From NCBI RefSeq assembly GCF_905171765.1, contig NC_053390.1, forward strand, positions 583,136,471-583,200,470: 64,000 nucleotides of DNA, in the 5' to 3' direction. Position 1 is the stretch's first letter. Every line of letters begins with the position of its first letter. Source of the DNA: Bufo bufo (taxonomy: Eukaryota > Chordata > Amphibia > Anura > Bufonidae). The position numbers were made by a program, and so were the translations under genes. The notes beneath the pieces are model-generated. The model made no database searches. It was not told where the DNA came from and saw nothing but the letters and a program-made list of their open reading frames with translations. Positions 35,342 through 46,271 of the stretch are shown piece by piece.

Positions 35342-35588
35342 CACTTACGCATGCATATACAGAAATGCATTTAACTTACAGAATACATTTAACCCCTTGT
35401 TTTTACAGTGTACTACTGCTCTGCAGTGGGACGCTGCATATGCAGTATTATAAAAAAAAAAAAGGATTTGTATATTTTTGGGTGTTCATTGTTTATAAAT
35501 GCCGCTTCTTTTTTATTTAGAATCCCTGTGTCTATCCCTTTCCGAACTAGCCCTTTAAGTTTTTTTTAAAGATCTCAGTTGGGTCGAG

Positions 35589-36850
35589 ATTGGGACGAGA
35601 TTCGCACCGGGGTTCGCAAATTTGTACGTTGGCTGGTGGGAGGAACTTTTTATCCACCCCAATGGCGCCCCCCGTGCTGGTCTCGTCCTCTGGCAGCGTT
35701 TTATAGATGATATTATTTTTATATGGGATGGGGGGGAAACAAAACTGCTGGAATTTTTTTAATGAAATTAATAAAAATTACTTTTATTTAGAATTTGCCT
35801 CAACATACAGTAGAAAGGAAATATATTTTTTAGATTTAGCTATTTATGTGGAGGGGACAGGCTACTCACCAGGACCTATAGCAAGCCAACTGACGGAAAC
35901 AGCTTTATTGCCATGGATAGTTGCCATCTCCCTAGATGGCTGGAGAACATCCCGTGCAGTCAATTCATGAGACTGAGAAGAAACTGCACAAAAATAGGGG
36001 AATATGAAAGGGAGGCAGAGACTCTACAGAAAAAACTTGAATACAAGGGTTATGACAAAACAAAACTATTACAACAAAAATTTGAAATAAATCAAATAAA
36101 TAGGCAGACCCTACTAGCAGAAAGTAAAAAGAAAGGAAAAACTTTGGAGAGTGAAACCGCAACAACAATACCGCCCATCATTACACCGTATAGCAACCAA
36201 GTACCACTTTTCAAAAAAATTATAAAAAAACACTGGGACATCCTCAAAGAGGATAAAATAATAGGTGAAATGATCCCTAAAGACCCCAATTTTGTGTTTC
36301 GAAAGGCACAAAATGTAGGCAATATAATTGCATCCACAAACAAATGTACAGGAATAAATATAAAAAATCAAAAGCAAAAAGGGGGGAAAAAAGGTGGCTT
36401 CTATCCATGCAAAACGTGCAGAGGATGCAAAATATCTCAGGACAAGAAAATAAAAACACAAATAAGCAACATGGAGGGGACATACAAACAAATTATAAAA
36501 GATTTCATAACGTGCAACAGTAAGGGTGTCATATATACACTAACATGCCCCTGCAATAAGATTTATGTGGGCCAAACCAAAAGGGCTCTAAACAAAAGGA
36601 TAGGGGAACATATATATATAACATAAATAGAAAATATGAAGGTCACCCACTATCTCGTCACTACAATATAAAACACGTAGGTAGCTTTGTGGGTTCCCAC
36701 TTTTGCGGGGTAGAAACAATACAGATGAACAAAAGGGGAGGGGACTACGTTAAAGAAATGTCCAAAAAAGAGTCAAAATGGATATTCAATATGGACACCC
36801 TAATACCCAATGGTTTAAACGCAGAAATAGAACTGTTTGCGTTTGAATGA
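35589..36850 (+). pseudogene. Penelope RT C-terminus and GIY-YIG endonuclease, broken
   Basis: The RT part is visible as GTRFAPGFANLYVGWWEE, a Penelope signature, followed by RFIDDIIFIW, which holds the catalytic aspartates. A basic linker follows, with a cysteine motif CKTCRGCKIS. The GIY-YIG domain comes last: GVIYTLTCPC, KIYVGQTKRALNKR, GEH, and the usual end GLNAEIELFAFE with TGA at 36848-36850. At least three frame changes occur: in the T-run near 35755, near 35900 and near 36625. The RT N-terminal half is missing. This is a different family from the element at 10512. Confidence 0.8.
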
Positions 36851-36933
36851 TGACTGGTGATGGATTCATGCAGGATTGGCAGGGAAGGGGTTAAGGTTCC
36901 AGACAAGCGCATAAATAGAGAGAGTGTGAACAG

Positions 36934-36982
36934 CCAGGTAACACTCCCTGAGGAAGAACAGCGTTGGCGAAGAGATACCTGG
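36934..36982 (+). ncRNA. Degenerate hammerhead-like motif in Penelope 3' region
   Basis: CCAGGTA and TACCTGG can pair over 7 bases around CTGAGGA, a possible weak hairpin, and GCGAAGAG. The core CUGANGA is kept, but the GAAA box is altered and stem II is weak. It resembles, in position and plan, the better motif at 12846-12884. Confidence 0.3.
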
Positions 36983-37689
36983 CACCGGTGGACATTGATG
37001 ACCGCTGCAGTGACGTCACTCACAGCTCCGAGCGAGCGCTAATCACTTTCAATGGAAACCTCCACCTGCTGTAGCATCGCGCCACCGGCAGGGGCGCGAG
37101 GCAGCACGCCAAGCTACACAATACCTGGATTGATTCTGGATTCAAGCATCGATGATCCGGTGAATAACGTACACCGAATGGACAATCACTAATTGCAGGA
37201 AAGTAAAACTTCTGCACCAAGTACGGGAACACGAGGAGGAACATCAACGCACAAACAGGAGTCTACATTTCAGGTACACTGGTTAAGCCAGTTGAATACT
37301 TGTACATTGATGTAATCCCATGTGCATACATTTAGCTCATCTGTGATTCCTGTATATTAATCTCAACACGTCCCATAGCGCAGTATCATAAGTATTTAAT
37401 ACATCACCTTTCCTTGTACGGCAGTCTGTGTGGTGCTGCCGTGATACCGCTGCTGCTACACTTAGCATCCACGGAGCGCCCCTGAAGCGACCCCCTGTTT
37501 AGTCTCTGAAGACACAAGTTGTTAATCTTACAGTGTTGTTGGGACAGTTTAGGGACATACTCAGCTAGGTAGAGTCAATAAGCAAAAAAGTCAGGGTTTT
37601 AGCAGACAGGGAAAACATAGGGTCACTCCAACTTCTAGCCTTCCACAGAAGCCTGTGAGACCCAGCAAAGGCTGCCAGTGTAGTACACT

Positions 37690-40039
37690 AGTAATAGACT
37701 GACAAGCAATGCATTACAATAAAAGTTGAAGTTTCACAGTGAGACAAAAAAAAATGTAAAAAAAGAAAGAAAAAATAGAGTTTTACATAATAATAACATA
37801 ATTTACAAGAAAAAAAGCACTCTTTTCCCATAATTAAGTCATACAAAATTGCAAAAAATAGGGAAAAAAATAAAGAAAAATAAACATATTAGGTATCGCT
37901 GTTCTTGCATCCACCGGCTCTAAAACTACCACATGATCCACCCCTCAGGTAAACGCAATAAAAATAAATAAATAAAAACGGTGACAAAAGATTGGCAACA
38001 CAAAAACAAGATTTTGTCTTTTTCAAAAATGCTTTTACTGTGTAAAACGTAACAAAAATAAAATAATTGACATATTAGGGATTGCCACATCTTTAACAAC
38101 GTGCTCTATAAAAATATAACAAGATCTACCCCCTCAGGTGAATGCTGTAAAAAAGAAAATCCATTTTTGGTCACCTTGCCTCACAAAACTTGTAATACAA
38201 AGCATTCAAAAAGTTGTATGTACCCCAAAATGGTACCAATCAAACTGTCATCTTATCCGACAAAAAATTAGCTCCTACCTAAGACAATCACACAAAAAAA
38301 TTAACTAAATGTCTCTCAGAAAATGGCAACATAAAAACAAGATTTATTTTCTTTTCAGAAATATAACAAAATAAAATAGGCATATTAGGTATCACCGTGT
38401 CTGTAACAACCTGCTCTATAAAACTATTACATGATCTACCCCATCAGGTGAATGCAGCAAAAATAAATAAATAAAAACTGTGCCAGAACCGTCATTTTTT
38501 TTTACAAAATGTGTAATATCAAAGTGATCAAAAAGTCATTTGTGCCCCAAAATGGTACCAATAAAAAACATCACCTCATCCCACAAAAAATGTTCCCCCA
38601 CATAAGACAATCGCCCCCAAAAAATTTGAAAAATTATGGCCTTCAGAAAATGGTGATGCAAAAAATGCTTTGTTAAAAAGTGGTAAAATGTAAAAAATAT
38701 ATATACTTGGCATCTCTGTACTCATACTGACCAGAAGAATACATAGCGTGTCATTTTCCCCGCATATTCTACGCCGCAACAACAAAACCCAAAAAGCAAT
38801 GACACAATTGCTGCCTTTCTTTATCCTGCTTCTCAAATAGTTAAATAAAACGTGATCCAAAAGATATATGTATACCAAAATAGATTATGGTATGGTTGTA
38901 AGAAAATATTTATACTGGTACCCCAAAAACTGTGCAATACCAACATAGTGCCCATAAAACAATCCTTCAAAATCTACACTGCAAAAGCCATACATCACTT
39001 TTTCCCTTCTGAGTCCTGCATTGTGCACTTACAACAGTTTATGACCACATACGGGGTTGCCGTATTCATGAGAAAATGGGTAACAAATTATAAGATGCTT
39101 TTTCTCCTATTAGCCCTTGTGAAAATGAAAAGTTCGGGCTAAAGCAACATTTTATTGGAACAAATGAAATTTTTAATTTTCACATCCAAGTGTTTCTAAA
39201 TTCCATAAAACACCTTTGGGGTCTAAGTGCTCAGTACACCCTTACTAAATTCCATTAGGGGTGTAGTTTTCAAAATGGGTTCACTACTTTGGGTTTCAAT
39301 TGTAAGGGTACTTCAGGGTCTCTTATAATACAATATGGTGCCAAAAAACTTTTCTAGAAAACTCTGCCCTCCAAAAACCATATGGTGCTCCTTCCCTTCT
39401 GACCACTGCCATGTGCCCATAGGGCAGTTTACAACTACATATGAGGTGCTTCTGTAAACTGTAGAATCTAAATAATCAGAATCAGAATAATACAAAAAAA
39501 ATTCACCTCCATTTGCCTTTAATTCTTGTGGAACAAAGTTTGTAACATCAGTTTTTAATAATTTGTGGGGTGTAGTTTCTAAAATGGTATAATTTATGGA
39601 TGGTCTGTATTACATAAGCCCCTCAGAATCACTTTATAACTGACTCGGTGCTTAAAAAAATGGTTTTGTAAATTTTGTGAAAAATTGCTTTTAAAATTCT
39701 AAGCCTTCTAACATCCTAAAAAAATAAGATTACATTGACAAAATTATGCCAAGATAAAGGAGACATATGGGGAATGTTGATTGATAACTATTTTATGAGT
39801 TATTACTATCTGCCTTAAAAGTAGAGAAATCCAAATTTAGAAAATTGTACATTTTTCGAAATTTTCTGTAAATTTCTAATTTTTTTCATAAAAAAGGAAA
39901 AAAATATTGATTAAGTTTACCATTAACATGAAGTACAATATGTCACCAGAAATCAGAATAAGTTACATAAGTAAAACCACATAAAGTGACACATCAGATA
40001 AAAAAAAAAAAGGCCTGGACATGGGGTAGAAGGGGTTAA
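37690..40039 (+). mobile_element. piggyBac-like non-coding relic
   Basis: Shares with 52850-54996 the blocks AATGCATTACAATA, ATTAGGTATCGC, CTCTATAAAACTATTACATG and a long AT-rich interior. The right end is GTAGAAGGGG followed by TTAA at 40036-40039. The left end is missing. No coding capacity; frames up to 100 residues show no motif. Confidence 0.55.
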
Positions 40040-40674
40040 AATTGTGCAGTTCAGCGCATTGTACTACTGTACTAATACACTAGTTCAATTCAAAGCATTG
40101 TACTATTGCATTAGTATACCAATTCAATACCTTATATAAAACATACAGAGAAAAACTTGAGTCCTTCGTGAAGTTGGTTCAATTCACATTAGGCAAGTAC
40201 CGTAAAACAAAGTTAAGGGACTGCACTGCTCTCCTGTAATCCACAAACAGGGAGTATAAATGGTATGCCAGATCCTGCCTCCAATTCTCCTTCCTTATGC
40301 CGCCAAACACTGCTACTATGTCCTGCTGCGGTGCCGCTCCATGGTTTCTCCACGTCAGATCAACCTACAGTATAATGTCAGGAATCAGGGAGCAAAATAG
40401 TGAAGCACCATAGGCATTTTCAGGCTAAAAGATGAATAAATTCTACTCACAGGAGTCGATTAAAACAAGGTATATCAGATATAAAATTCTATTTTCCCAG
40501 AGTCTTCCTGACCTAGGTTTCACCCCCCCCCCCTTCTTCAGGGGTTTTCTAAATGTTGCACATTTTGTACTTTTTGCCAGCTGACTGTAAAACTTATGTC
40601 ATTGTTTTCCAAATGTGACATACCATAATTCCACGCCTTCACCTACATTTGTTTTATTAATCAGTAGTACTTCA
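40040..40674. other. No gene; one ribozyme-like word
   Basis: AT-rich sequence with a C11 run near 40522. On the minus strand CTGAAGAAG, a G-run and GAAACCTAGGT follow each other (40511-40541), similar to the Penelope motif but without a convincing stem I. It may be a scrap of another Penelope pseudo-LTR. Confidence 0.35.
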
Positions 40675-40881
40675 GTCAGGCCGGACAAGGAGCGCAGCGG
40701 TGGGGGAGGCCGAGCATGAAGTGGCTTGGCGGTGAAGGGACAGGTGAGGCAAGGGTTAAGTGTGGGTGGAGGCGGGCTTGGAAGAAGAGGCGCGAGTTAC
40801 TAGGGCAGCGGGGGGTGCGGCCAGCGGTGTGACGGAAGAAGGAGGCGGGAGCAGGAGCATTGCGGCCAGGGGAGAGAAACG
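40675..40881 (+). repeat. Ngaro split direct repeat A1
   Basis: Starts GTCAGGCCGGAC and ends GGAGAGAAACG. It matches A2 (45984-46196) except for a few bases and a 6-base CAGCGG insertion in A2. It probably contains the promoter. Confidence 0.9.
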
Positions 40882-40893
40882 ACAGGCTGTGTG

Positions 40894-42508
40894 ATGGCGG
40901 CGCCCGTGATGTCTGTGGAGGAAATGCTGGAGCGGCTGCGGCGTGAAGCGGAGGTGCGGGGGCCTGGCTGGCTGCAGGAGCAGGTTGGTGCGTGCATAGT
41001 TTCCCGTGCTCCTGTGGCTACCCCCGATATTCCACCGGCGCGCCTAAGCCCTGAAAGCACCCCCCGGGCCCGGCGCCGAGTAGGGAGCCCCTCTGCTGAC
41101 CCTCGGCGGCGGAGAGCGGCCGCTCAGCCTTCTGCGAGTCGCTCTCGCCGCGGGAGGAATCCCAATATACGGCGGGGCCCTGATAGGAGCGGGACGCCCC
41201 CTCCCCTGCTCCCTGCGGCAGTTCAGCCGGATTCAGTACCAGGATCGGTGGACCGGCCCAGTCCTTCCTATAGCGGGCGGTCCACTCGGCTTCTCTATGA
41301 CATCCGGGTTCCTCGGGCCGCACTGAGTGGAGGGGAATACCAGGGCAGGCCCAGAGAAGACCAAAACAGAGAGGAAGAAGGTCCCCTTGCCGTGGGGGGT
41401 GCCGCGGTCTTGTCCCAGTGTCCTTCCAGCGTGGTGCAGAGGGTCGTGCAGGTGGTCCAGGAAGAACAGCCGTCGACGTCCAGGAGCTATGCTGGTGAAG
41501 TGTCCGTGCTGCGGGAGTCAGGATCTACGGCAGTGGGAGTCACAGCGCCCGTGGTGCCTGGTGATATTGCTTGGGGCTCCATGTTAGCGCAGGGTTTCCC
41601 GGTTGGGGGGGGCCATGGGTGATTTTGGTAAGGGTTTGGGGCAGTTTTTGGGGGGATTGGCGGGTTGGTTGTCTGGTATGGGGTCTGGCGGGGGGTCTCC
41701 TTTGCCGGGTTGGGGAGTGGTGCCGGGGTCGGTAGCGGGGCCGCAAGGGGGTGCGGCAGGGTCGGTGTCAGTTGAGACTCAGGCGGGGGGAGAGGAGGAG
41801 GTGCAGAGGTTGGATGATAGGGCGCGTGGCGAGGTGTATGTGTACTTTGAGGGCCCTCTGGGGGCTCATTTGAAGCAAGAGGTGAGGGAGAAGATCTGGA
41901 AGGAAGAGTATGTGGAGATATTCTCGCTGCTCCCATTGGAACGGTTTAACCTGGATAGGGGGAAGAAGGATGAGGGAAAAAAGGATGAGGAGGATAAGCG
42001 ACGGCATCGATTGATCCCACGTACGTTTGCTAATTGGCTACAGGCGTTGGCCATATTAGCAAGTGTCATTGGGGAAAGGTCTCCGGATTGTTGTTCGGCG
42101 CTGTTTTGCTACCAGGATGCCATTGGGGAAGCTTATAGGGTTTATGGTGGTGTGGGCTGGCTCCGTTATGACGAGCAGTTCCGGCAGCGTAAGGCGGTGA
42201 GGCCTGATATCCGGTGGGATCATAAGGATATTGGGTTGTGGTTGAGGGTGACGGCGCCGCCTAGGGCTGGGCAGTCCTTTCGGGGGGAGTCCGGGGGGTC
42301 ATCCCCGGGTGCTTTGGCAGCGGCATCGGCAAAAGGGTTGTGTTTCCTTTTTAATGAAGGAAACTGCAGATTTGGTGCTAAGTGCAAATTTAAGCACGAG
42401 TGCACGGTGTGTGGGGGACCCCATGGAGCTAACCGTTGCTTCAAGGGGGGAAAGAATAAGGGGGGTGAGGGGGCTGGAAAAGGGTGGAAGAGATGCAGGA
42501 GTTTCTAG
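40894..42508 (+). pseudogene. Ngaro ORF1, gag-like with CCCH finger
   Basis: ATG at 40894 starts MAAPVMSVEEMLERLRREAE. The first part is basic and proline/serine-rich. The frame breaks in a run of eight G at 41605-41612 and resumes as GDFGKGLGQFLGG. A folded part follows (EVREKIWKEEYVEIFSLLP, FANWLQALAILASV), then a C-terminal C-x7-C-x5-C-x3-H finger (CFLFNEGNCRFGAKCKFKH) and CTVCGGPHGANRC. The likely role is RNA binding and particle formation. Without the extra G it would be one frame of about 538 codons. The stop at 42506-42508 overlaps the start of the RT ORF. Programmed slippage in the G-run is possible but unproven. Confidence 0.75.
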
Positions 42509-44045
42509 ATAAGTATCCGGATCGGGTTGCGGCTGGGTTATTGGGGGATGGGTTTAGGTTCGGTTTTCGTATTCCATCGGTTGTCACGGCGGGGCCTATT
42601 TTTCTTAGGAATCTTAGGTCCGCGCTTGTTCATGCGGGGGTAGTGGTGGAGAAATTGAGGAAGGAGGTGGAGTTGGGGCGGATGGCGGGTCCATTCAAGG
42701 AACCGCCGATCCCTGGGCTCTAGGAGTGGTGCCTAAGAAGGAGCCGAACAAGTTTCGGCTCATTCATCACTTGTCTTACCCAAAAGGTGCGTCGGTCAAT
42801 GATGGTATAGATCCTGAACTTTGTTCGGTGGTCTATACTTCCTTTGATGCGGCTGTTAGATGGGTGAGGCGGTGGGGACAGGGGACGTTGATGGCTAAGG
42901 TTGATGTGGAAGCGGCTTTTCGTTTGCTTCCGGTTCACGTGGAGAGCATGGGTTTATTGGGTTGTTTTTGGGATGGGGAGTATTTTGTGGATAGGTGCTT
43001 TCCGATGGGGTGCTCTCTCTCGTGTGCGTATTTTGAGACCTTTAGCTCGTTTTTGGAGTGGGTAGTGGTGGAAGTTTCGGGTTGTTCGTCTATTATCCAT
43101 TATTTAGACGATTTTTTGTGTTTAGGGCCGGCGAATTCACAGATTTGTTCTTTGTTGCTGCACACGATGCAGTCGGTTTTTGCGCATTTTGGGGTACCGT
43201 TAGCACGGGAAAAGACGTTGGGTCCGGTGACGGAGTTGTGTTTTTTGGGGATTGTCATAGATACGGAGCGAATGGAGTGTAGGCTTCCTGAGGATAAGTT
43301 GTTGGATTTGCGCCAGGAGATTGATAGGGCCATAGGGAGGGAGAAGATTAGGTTGCGGGATTTGCAGTCATTGTTAGGGAAGCTGAATTTTGCTTGTCAA
43401 ATTATGCCAATGGGTAGAATTTTCTGTAGAAGGTTGGCCGCGGCTATGGCGGGGGTGTCAGCGCCTTATCATTTTATTAGGTTGCGTAAGGAGTTGAAAG
43501 GGGATTTGAGGGTGTGGGCGGAATTTTTGGGTCAGTACAATGGCAGGTCTTTAGTGATGGCGGAGTTGTGTGATAGTGTGGATTTTGAGTTATATACGGA
43601 CGCGTCAGGGGGAGTGGGTTTTGGGGCTTAATGCCAGGGACAATGGTGTGCGGGCGGGTGGCCGGATTTGTGGGTAAGTCGCGGTTGGGTGAGGAACATG
43701 GCTTTGTTAGAACTTTTTCCCATTGTTATGGCGGTTGTGTTGTGGGGTGAGAAATTGAAGAACAGGAAGGTGCGGTTTCATTGTGACAATTTGGGGGTGG
43801 TGCAGGCTATCAACAGTTTGTCCGCGTCTTCCCCGCCGGTGGTTAGGCTTTTGCAGTTTCTGGTATTGCGATGTTTGTCGATCAATGTGTGGTTGGTGGC
43901 AGAGCATGTTGCTGGAGTGTCTAATTCTGTGGCGGATTCTCTTTCTCGTTTTCAGCGGGAGCGGTTCCGGCTTCTAGCGCCAGAAGCGGAGGTGGAGGGT
44001 CTGGAGTGTCCGCCGTGGCTTTGGGGGATCCTGGAGGAGAAGTGA
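42493..44045 (+). pseudogene. Ngaro reverse transcriptase-RNase H
   Basis: The start is taken at ATG 42493, overlapping the end of ORF1 in another frame. RT blocks: PNKFRLIHHLSYP, AKVDVEAAFRLLPV, FPMGCSLSCAYFE, HYLDDFLCLG (catalytic DD), LCFLGIVIDT. RNase H follows with LYTDASGG, ALLELFPIV, FHCDN and SVADSLSR, keeping the acidic residues. Two lesions: a one-base frame change near 42720, and TAA at 43629-43631 where the family normally has an aromatic residue after GFGA. The length of about 515 codons fits DIRS-order RT-RH. It copies the element's RNA. Confidence 0.85.
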
Positions 44046-44923
44046 TGGGTTTGTTGAGGGATTCGCTGAGTCCGGGTACTTGGAGGGAGTACGGTAAGGC
44101 GTGGACGACCTGGGAAAATTGGAATGGGGCTTGGGGGGCTGGTGTGGGGGATGGGGATGTTAGTTTGTTGATGTTGCTGGGTCAGTTGAAGAGTGAGGGG
44201 TGGTCGGTGTCGAAGGTGAATCATTTTATTGCGGGCGTGGCGTTCGGGTTGAAGTTGCGGGGGCTACCGGATTTGACAAAGAGTTTTTTGGTGCGGCAGG
44301 TTTTGAAGGGATGGCGTAGGGGAGCAGGTAAGGTGCTGGATTGTAGGAGGCCGGTGTCTTTTGAGCTGTTGCTGCAGATGGGTGATAAGTTGAGTGTCAT
44401 TTGTAGCTCTGCATGGGAGTTGGGGTTGTTTAGGGCGGCGTTTGCTCTAGCGTTTTTCGGTGCCTTCCGTTTGGGGGAGTTGGTGTGTGGCAGTGTTAAC
44501 AGAGCGGGGGGGCTTAGAAGCGAGGATGTCGAGTTGGCAGGGGACAGAGTGTCTGTCCGGATTCGCAGGTCAAAAACGGATCAGGAGGGTAGGGCGCAGC
44601 GGTTTACTCTGTTTTCGGTGCCAGGGTGTAGTATGTGCCCGGTGCGGTGTGCAGGGTCTTATGGTTCAGGTCTTCAGAGAGATGCAGTTCCATTTCTTAG
44701 GCATGAGGATGGTTCCTTTTTGTCTAGATTTCAATTTTTGGCAGTCTTTAAAAAATGTTTAAAGGCTTTGGGTGTGCCGGTCAAAGACTATTCTGGTCAT
44801 TCGTTCAGAATTGGGGCTGCGACTGAGGCAGCTAGGCTAGGTGCCAGTGAGGAGGTGATTAAGAAGATAGGGCGTTGGGAGTCGGTGCGTTTCAAATCGT
44901 ATGTGCGGTCTGCATTGTTGTAG
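44006..44923 (+). CDS. Ngaro tyrosine recombinase (integrase)
   Basis: An intact frame of 305 codons overlapping the RNase H end by about 40 bases in a different frame. It is the only complete enzyme gene in the element. Catalytic residues of the tyrosine recombinase family are visible: arginine in FFGAFRLGEL, lysine in RRSKTDQ, H-x-x-R in SGHSFRIGAA, a tryptophan in the second histidine position (IGRWES), and the nucleophile tyrosine in FKSYVR. It would join the circular DNA copy into the genome. An N-terminal SAM-like core-binding part precedes (SPGTWREYGKAW). The true start may be upstream or depend on the overlap. Confidence 0.88.
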   Translation: MSAVALGDPGGEVMGLLRDSLSPGTWREYGKAWTTWENWNGAWGAGVGDGDVSLLMLLGQLKSEGWSVSKVNHFIAGVAFGLKLRGLPDLTKSFLVRQVLKGWRRGAGKVLDCRRPVSFELLLQMGDKLSVICSSAWELGLFRAAFALAFFGAFRLGELVCGSVNRAGGLRSEDVELAGDRVSVRIRRSKTDQEGRAQRFTLFSVPGCSMCPVRCAGSYGSGLQRDAVPFLRHEDGSFLSRFQFLAVFKKCLKALGVPVKDYSGHSFRIGAATEAARLGASEEVIKKIGRWESVRFKSYVRSALL

Positions 44924-44977
44924 TTGTACTGCGGTGGGTAGGTTTTGTGTTAATTATGTTTTTTTGTTGTTCACAGG
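44924..44977 (+). promoter_or_regulatory. Possible splice acceptor before the hydrolase ORF
   Basis: Directly before the hydrolase frame is a pyrimidine-rich tract TTTTTTTGTTGTTCACAG followed by GTCTGACG. This resembles a vertebrate 3' splice site. A GTAGGT donor-like word lies only about 40 bases upstream, too near for an ordinary intron, so a donor in the 5' region would be needed. This is inference. Confidence 0.3.
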
Positions 44978-45575
44978 TCTGACGACGGCGGCTTTGGTGT
45001 GGATCTTAGGTCACTCCTATGTGTTTTAGGGGGCGATCAGAGCAGACGTGAGACCGAGCGGGCGCCAGTTAGGTTTTAGTTCGGAGGTGGCTACGGTCAG
45101 GTGGTTAGGTGTGAGAGGTATGTTGTGGGGCGGAGTGTTGCGGGAGATTCATCATTTTGTGTGGTTGGATCGTCCTCCGGATGTGTTGGTTCTACATGTG
45201 GGGGGCAATGATTTGGGGAGGCGTCCTTTTAGGGAGTTGATTCGAGATGTGAAGTTCGACCTGCTGAGGATCTGGGCGTTGTTTCCGGGAGTGATCAAAG
45301 TTTGGTCGGACGTTGTTCCGCGGATGGCTTGGAGGGGTGCGAGGTCAGTGGAGAGCCTTAATAAGGCACGGATTAAGGTGAATAGGGCAGTGGGCCGGTT
45401 TATGGCGAGGAATGGGGGTGTGGTGGTGCGGCATGAGGTATTGGAGAAGGGCGTTGGGGCATTTTGGAGAGCGGATTGAGTGCATCTGAATGCGGTGGGG
45501 ACGGATTTGTGGTCTCTGGGGCTCCAGAGTGGAGTGGAAATAGCCTTACGTATGTGGAGGGACGCGCAGGTTTGA
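44976..45575 (+). pseudogene. Ngaro SGNH/GDSL-hydrolase-like ORF
   Basis: It reads TGLTTAALVWILGHSYVF, then in the same frame past TAG (45027-45029) to PDVLVLHVGGNDLG and, past TGA (45477-45479), VHLNAVGTDLW, ending at TGA 45573-45575. These are SGNH hydrolase blocks: GHSY with the nucleophile serine, GGND with the glycine and asparagine of the oxyanion hole, and the catalytic histidine before LN. The aspartate before the histidine block is kept as AD just ahead of the TGA. About 200 codons. Such esterase-like domains have been noted in vertebrate Ngaro elements, with role unknown. Two nonsense changes make this copy dead. Confidence 0.75.
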
Positions 45576-45596
45576 GGAAGTCAAGCTGCGCGTTCT

Positions 45597-45982
45597 TGGA
45601 GGCGGGGGAGGTCCTTGAAGTGGAAGAATATGGTGGTACCTGAGGATGGGAGGGCCCCACGGGAGGGGCTGGACTAGCATTGAGGAGCTAGTAGTAACTA
45701 ATTACGCGTCCATCAGTTGCTGCCTCCGAGCTGGGTTCAACGGCTGGGGGCAAGATGGAGACGCAGGTGTTCTAGTGTTTATGAGGTTATTGGGGCTTCT
45801 AGGACCTCCCTCGTCATTGGTTAATTTAAGTTATTATATTATGTATTTATTCAATAAACGGCTGCTGTGGCCGATTAAATCCAAGCAGTGGTGTTGTGTG
45901 TTTATTTCTATGGATTAGGTAGGGGTGGGGGTAAGGTGAAGGTTTTTCTGGGGGACTGAACAAATAGCCAATGCCCTCTTCA
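45597..45982 (+). repeat. Ngaro split direct repeat B1
   Basis: 386 bases, nearly identical to B2. It contains AATAAA (in TTCAATAAACGGC, near 45852), a plausible polyadenylation signal. Confidence 0.9.
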
Positions 45983-45983
45983 A

Positions 45984-46196
45984 GTCAGGCCGGACGAGGA
46001 GCGCAGCGGTGGGGGAGGCCGAGCATGAAGTGGCTTGGTGGTGAAGGGACAGGTGAGGCAAGGGTTAAGTGTGGGTGGAGGCGGGCTTGGAAGAAGAGGC
46101 GCGAGTTACTAGGGCAGCGGCAGCGGGGGGTGCGGCCAGCGGTGTGACGGAAGAAGGAGGCGGGAGCAGGAGCATTGCGGCCAGGGGAGAGAAACG
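45984..46196 (+). repeat. Ngaro split direct repeat A2
   Basis: Second copy of A1, directly behind B1. It is separated from B2 by a 75-base spacer with a T-run. Confidence 0.9.
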
Positions 46197-46271
46197 CCCA
46201 CCCTCCCGTCCCTAGTGTAGGTGGTATTTGGGGAAGAGTTTTTTTTTTTTTTTTGTGTGTCGCGGCAGTCG

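Larger units (their letters stand above)
35580..37560 (+). mobile_element. 5'-truncated Penelope-like element (Neptune-type)
   Basis: Contains the last part of a Penelope RT and a GIY-YIG nuclease (35589-36850). A non-coding 3' region follows, with a ribozyme-like motif (36934-36982). The right border is not sharp and is placed where similarity to the piggyBac-like arm begins. No target duplication was found. Confidence 0.7.

Noticed and set aside
40511..40541. Third hammerhead-like motif (minus strand)
   Set aside because: CTGAAGA and GAAAC are present, but stem II is only a G-run and stem I does not form.
41018..41936. Proline-rich minus-strand frames in the Ngaro element
   Set aside because: They are antisense to the G-rich ORF1; proline richness follows from the base composition.
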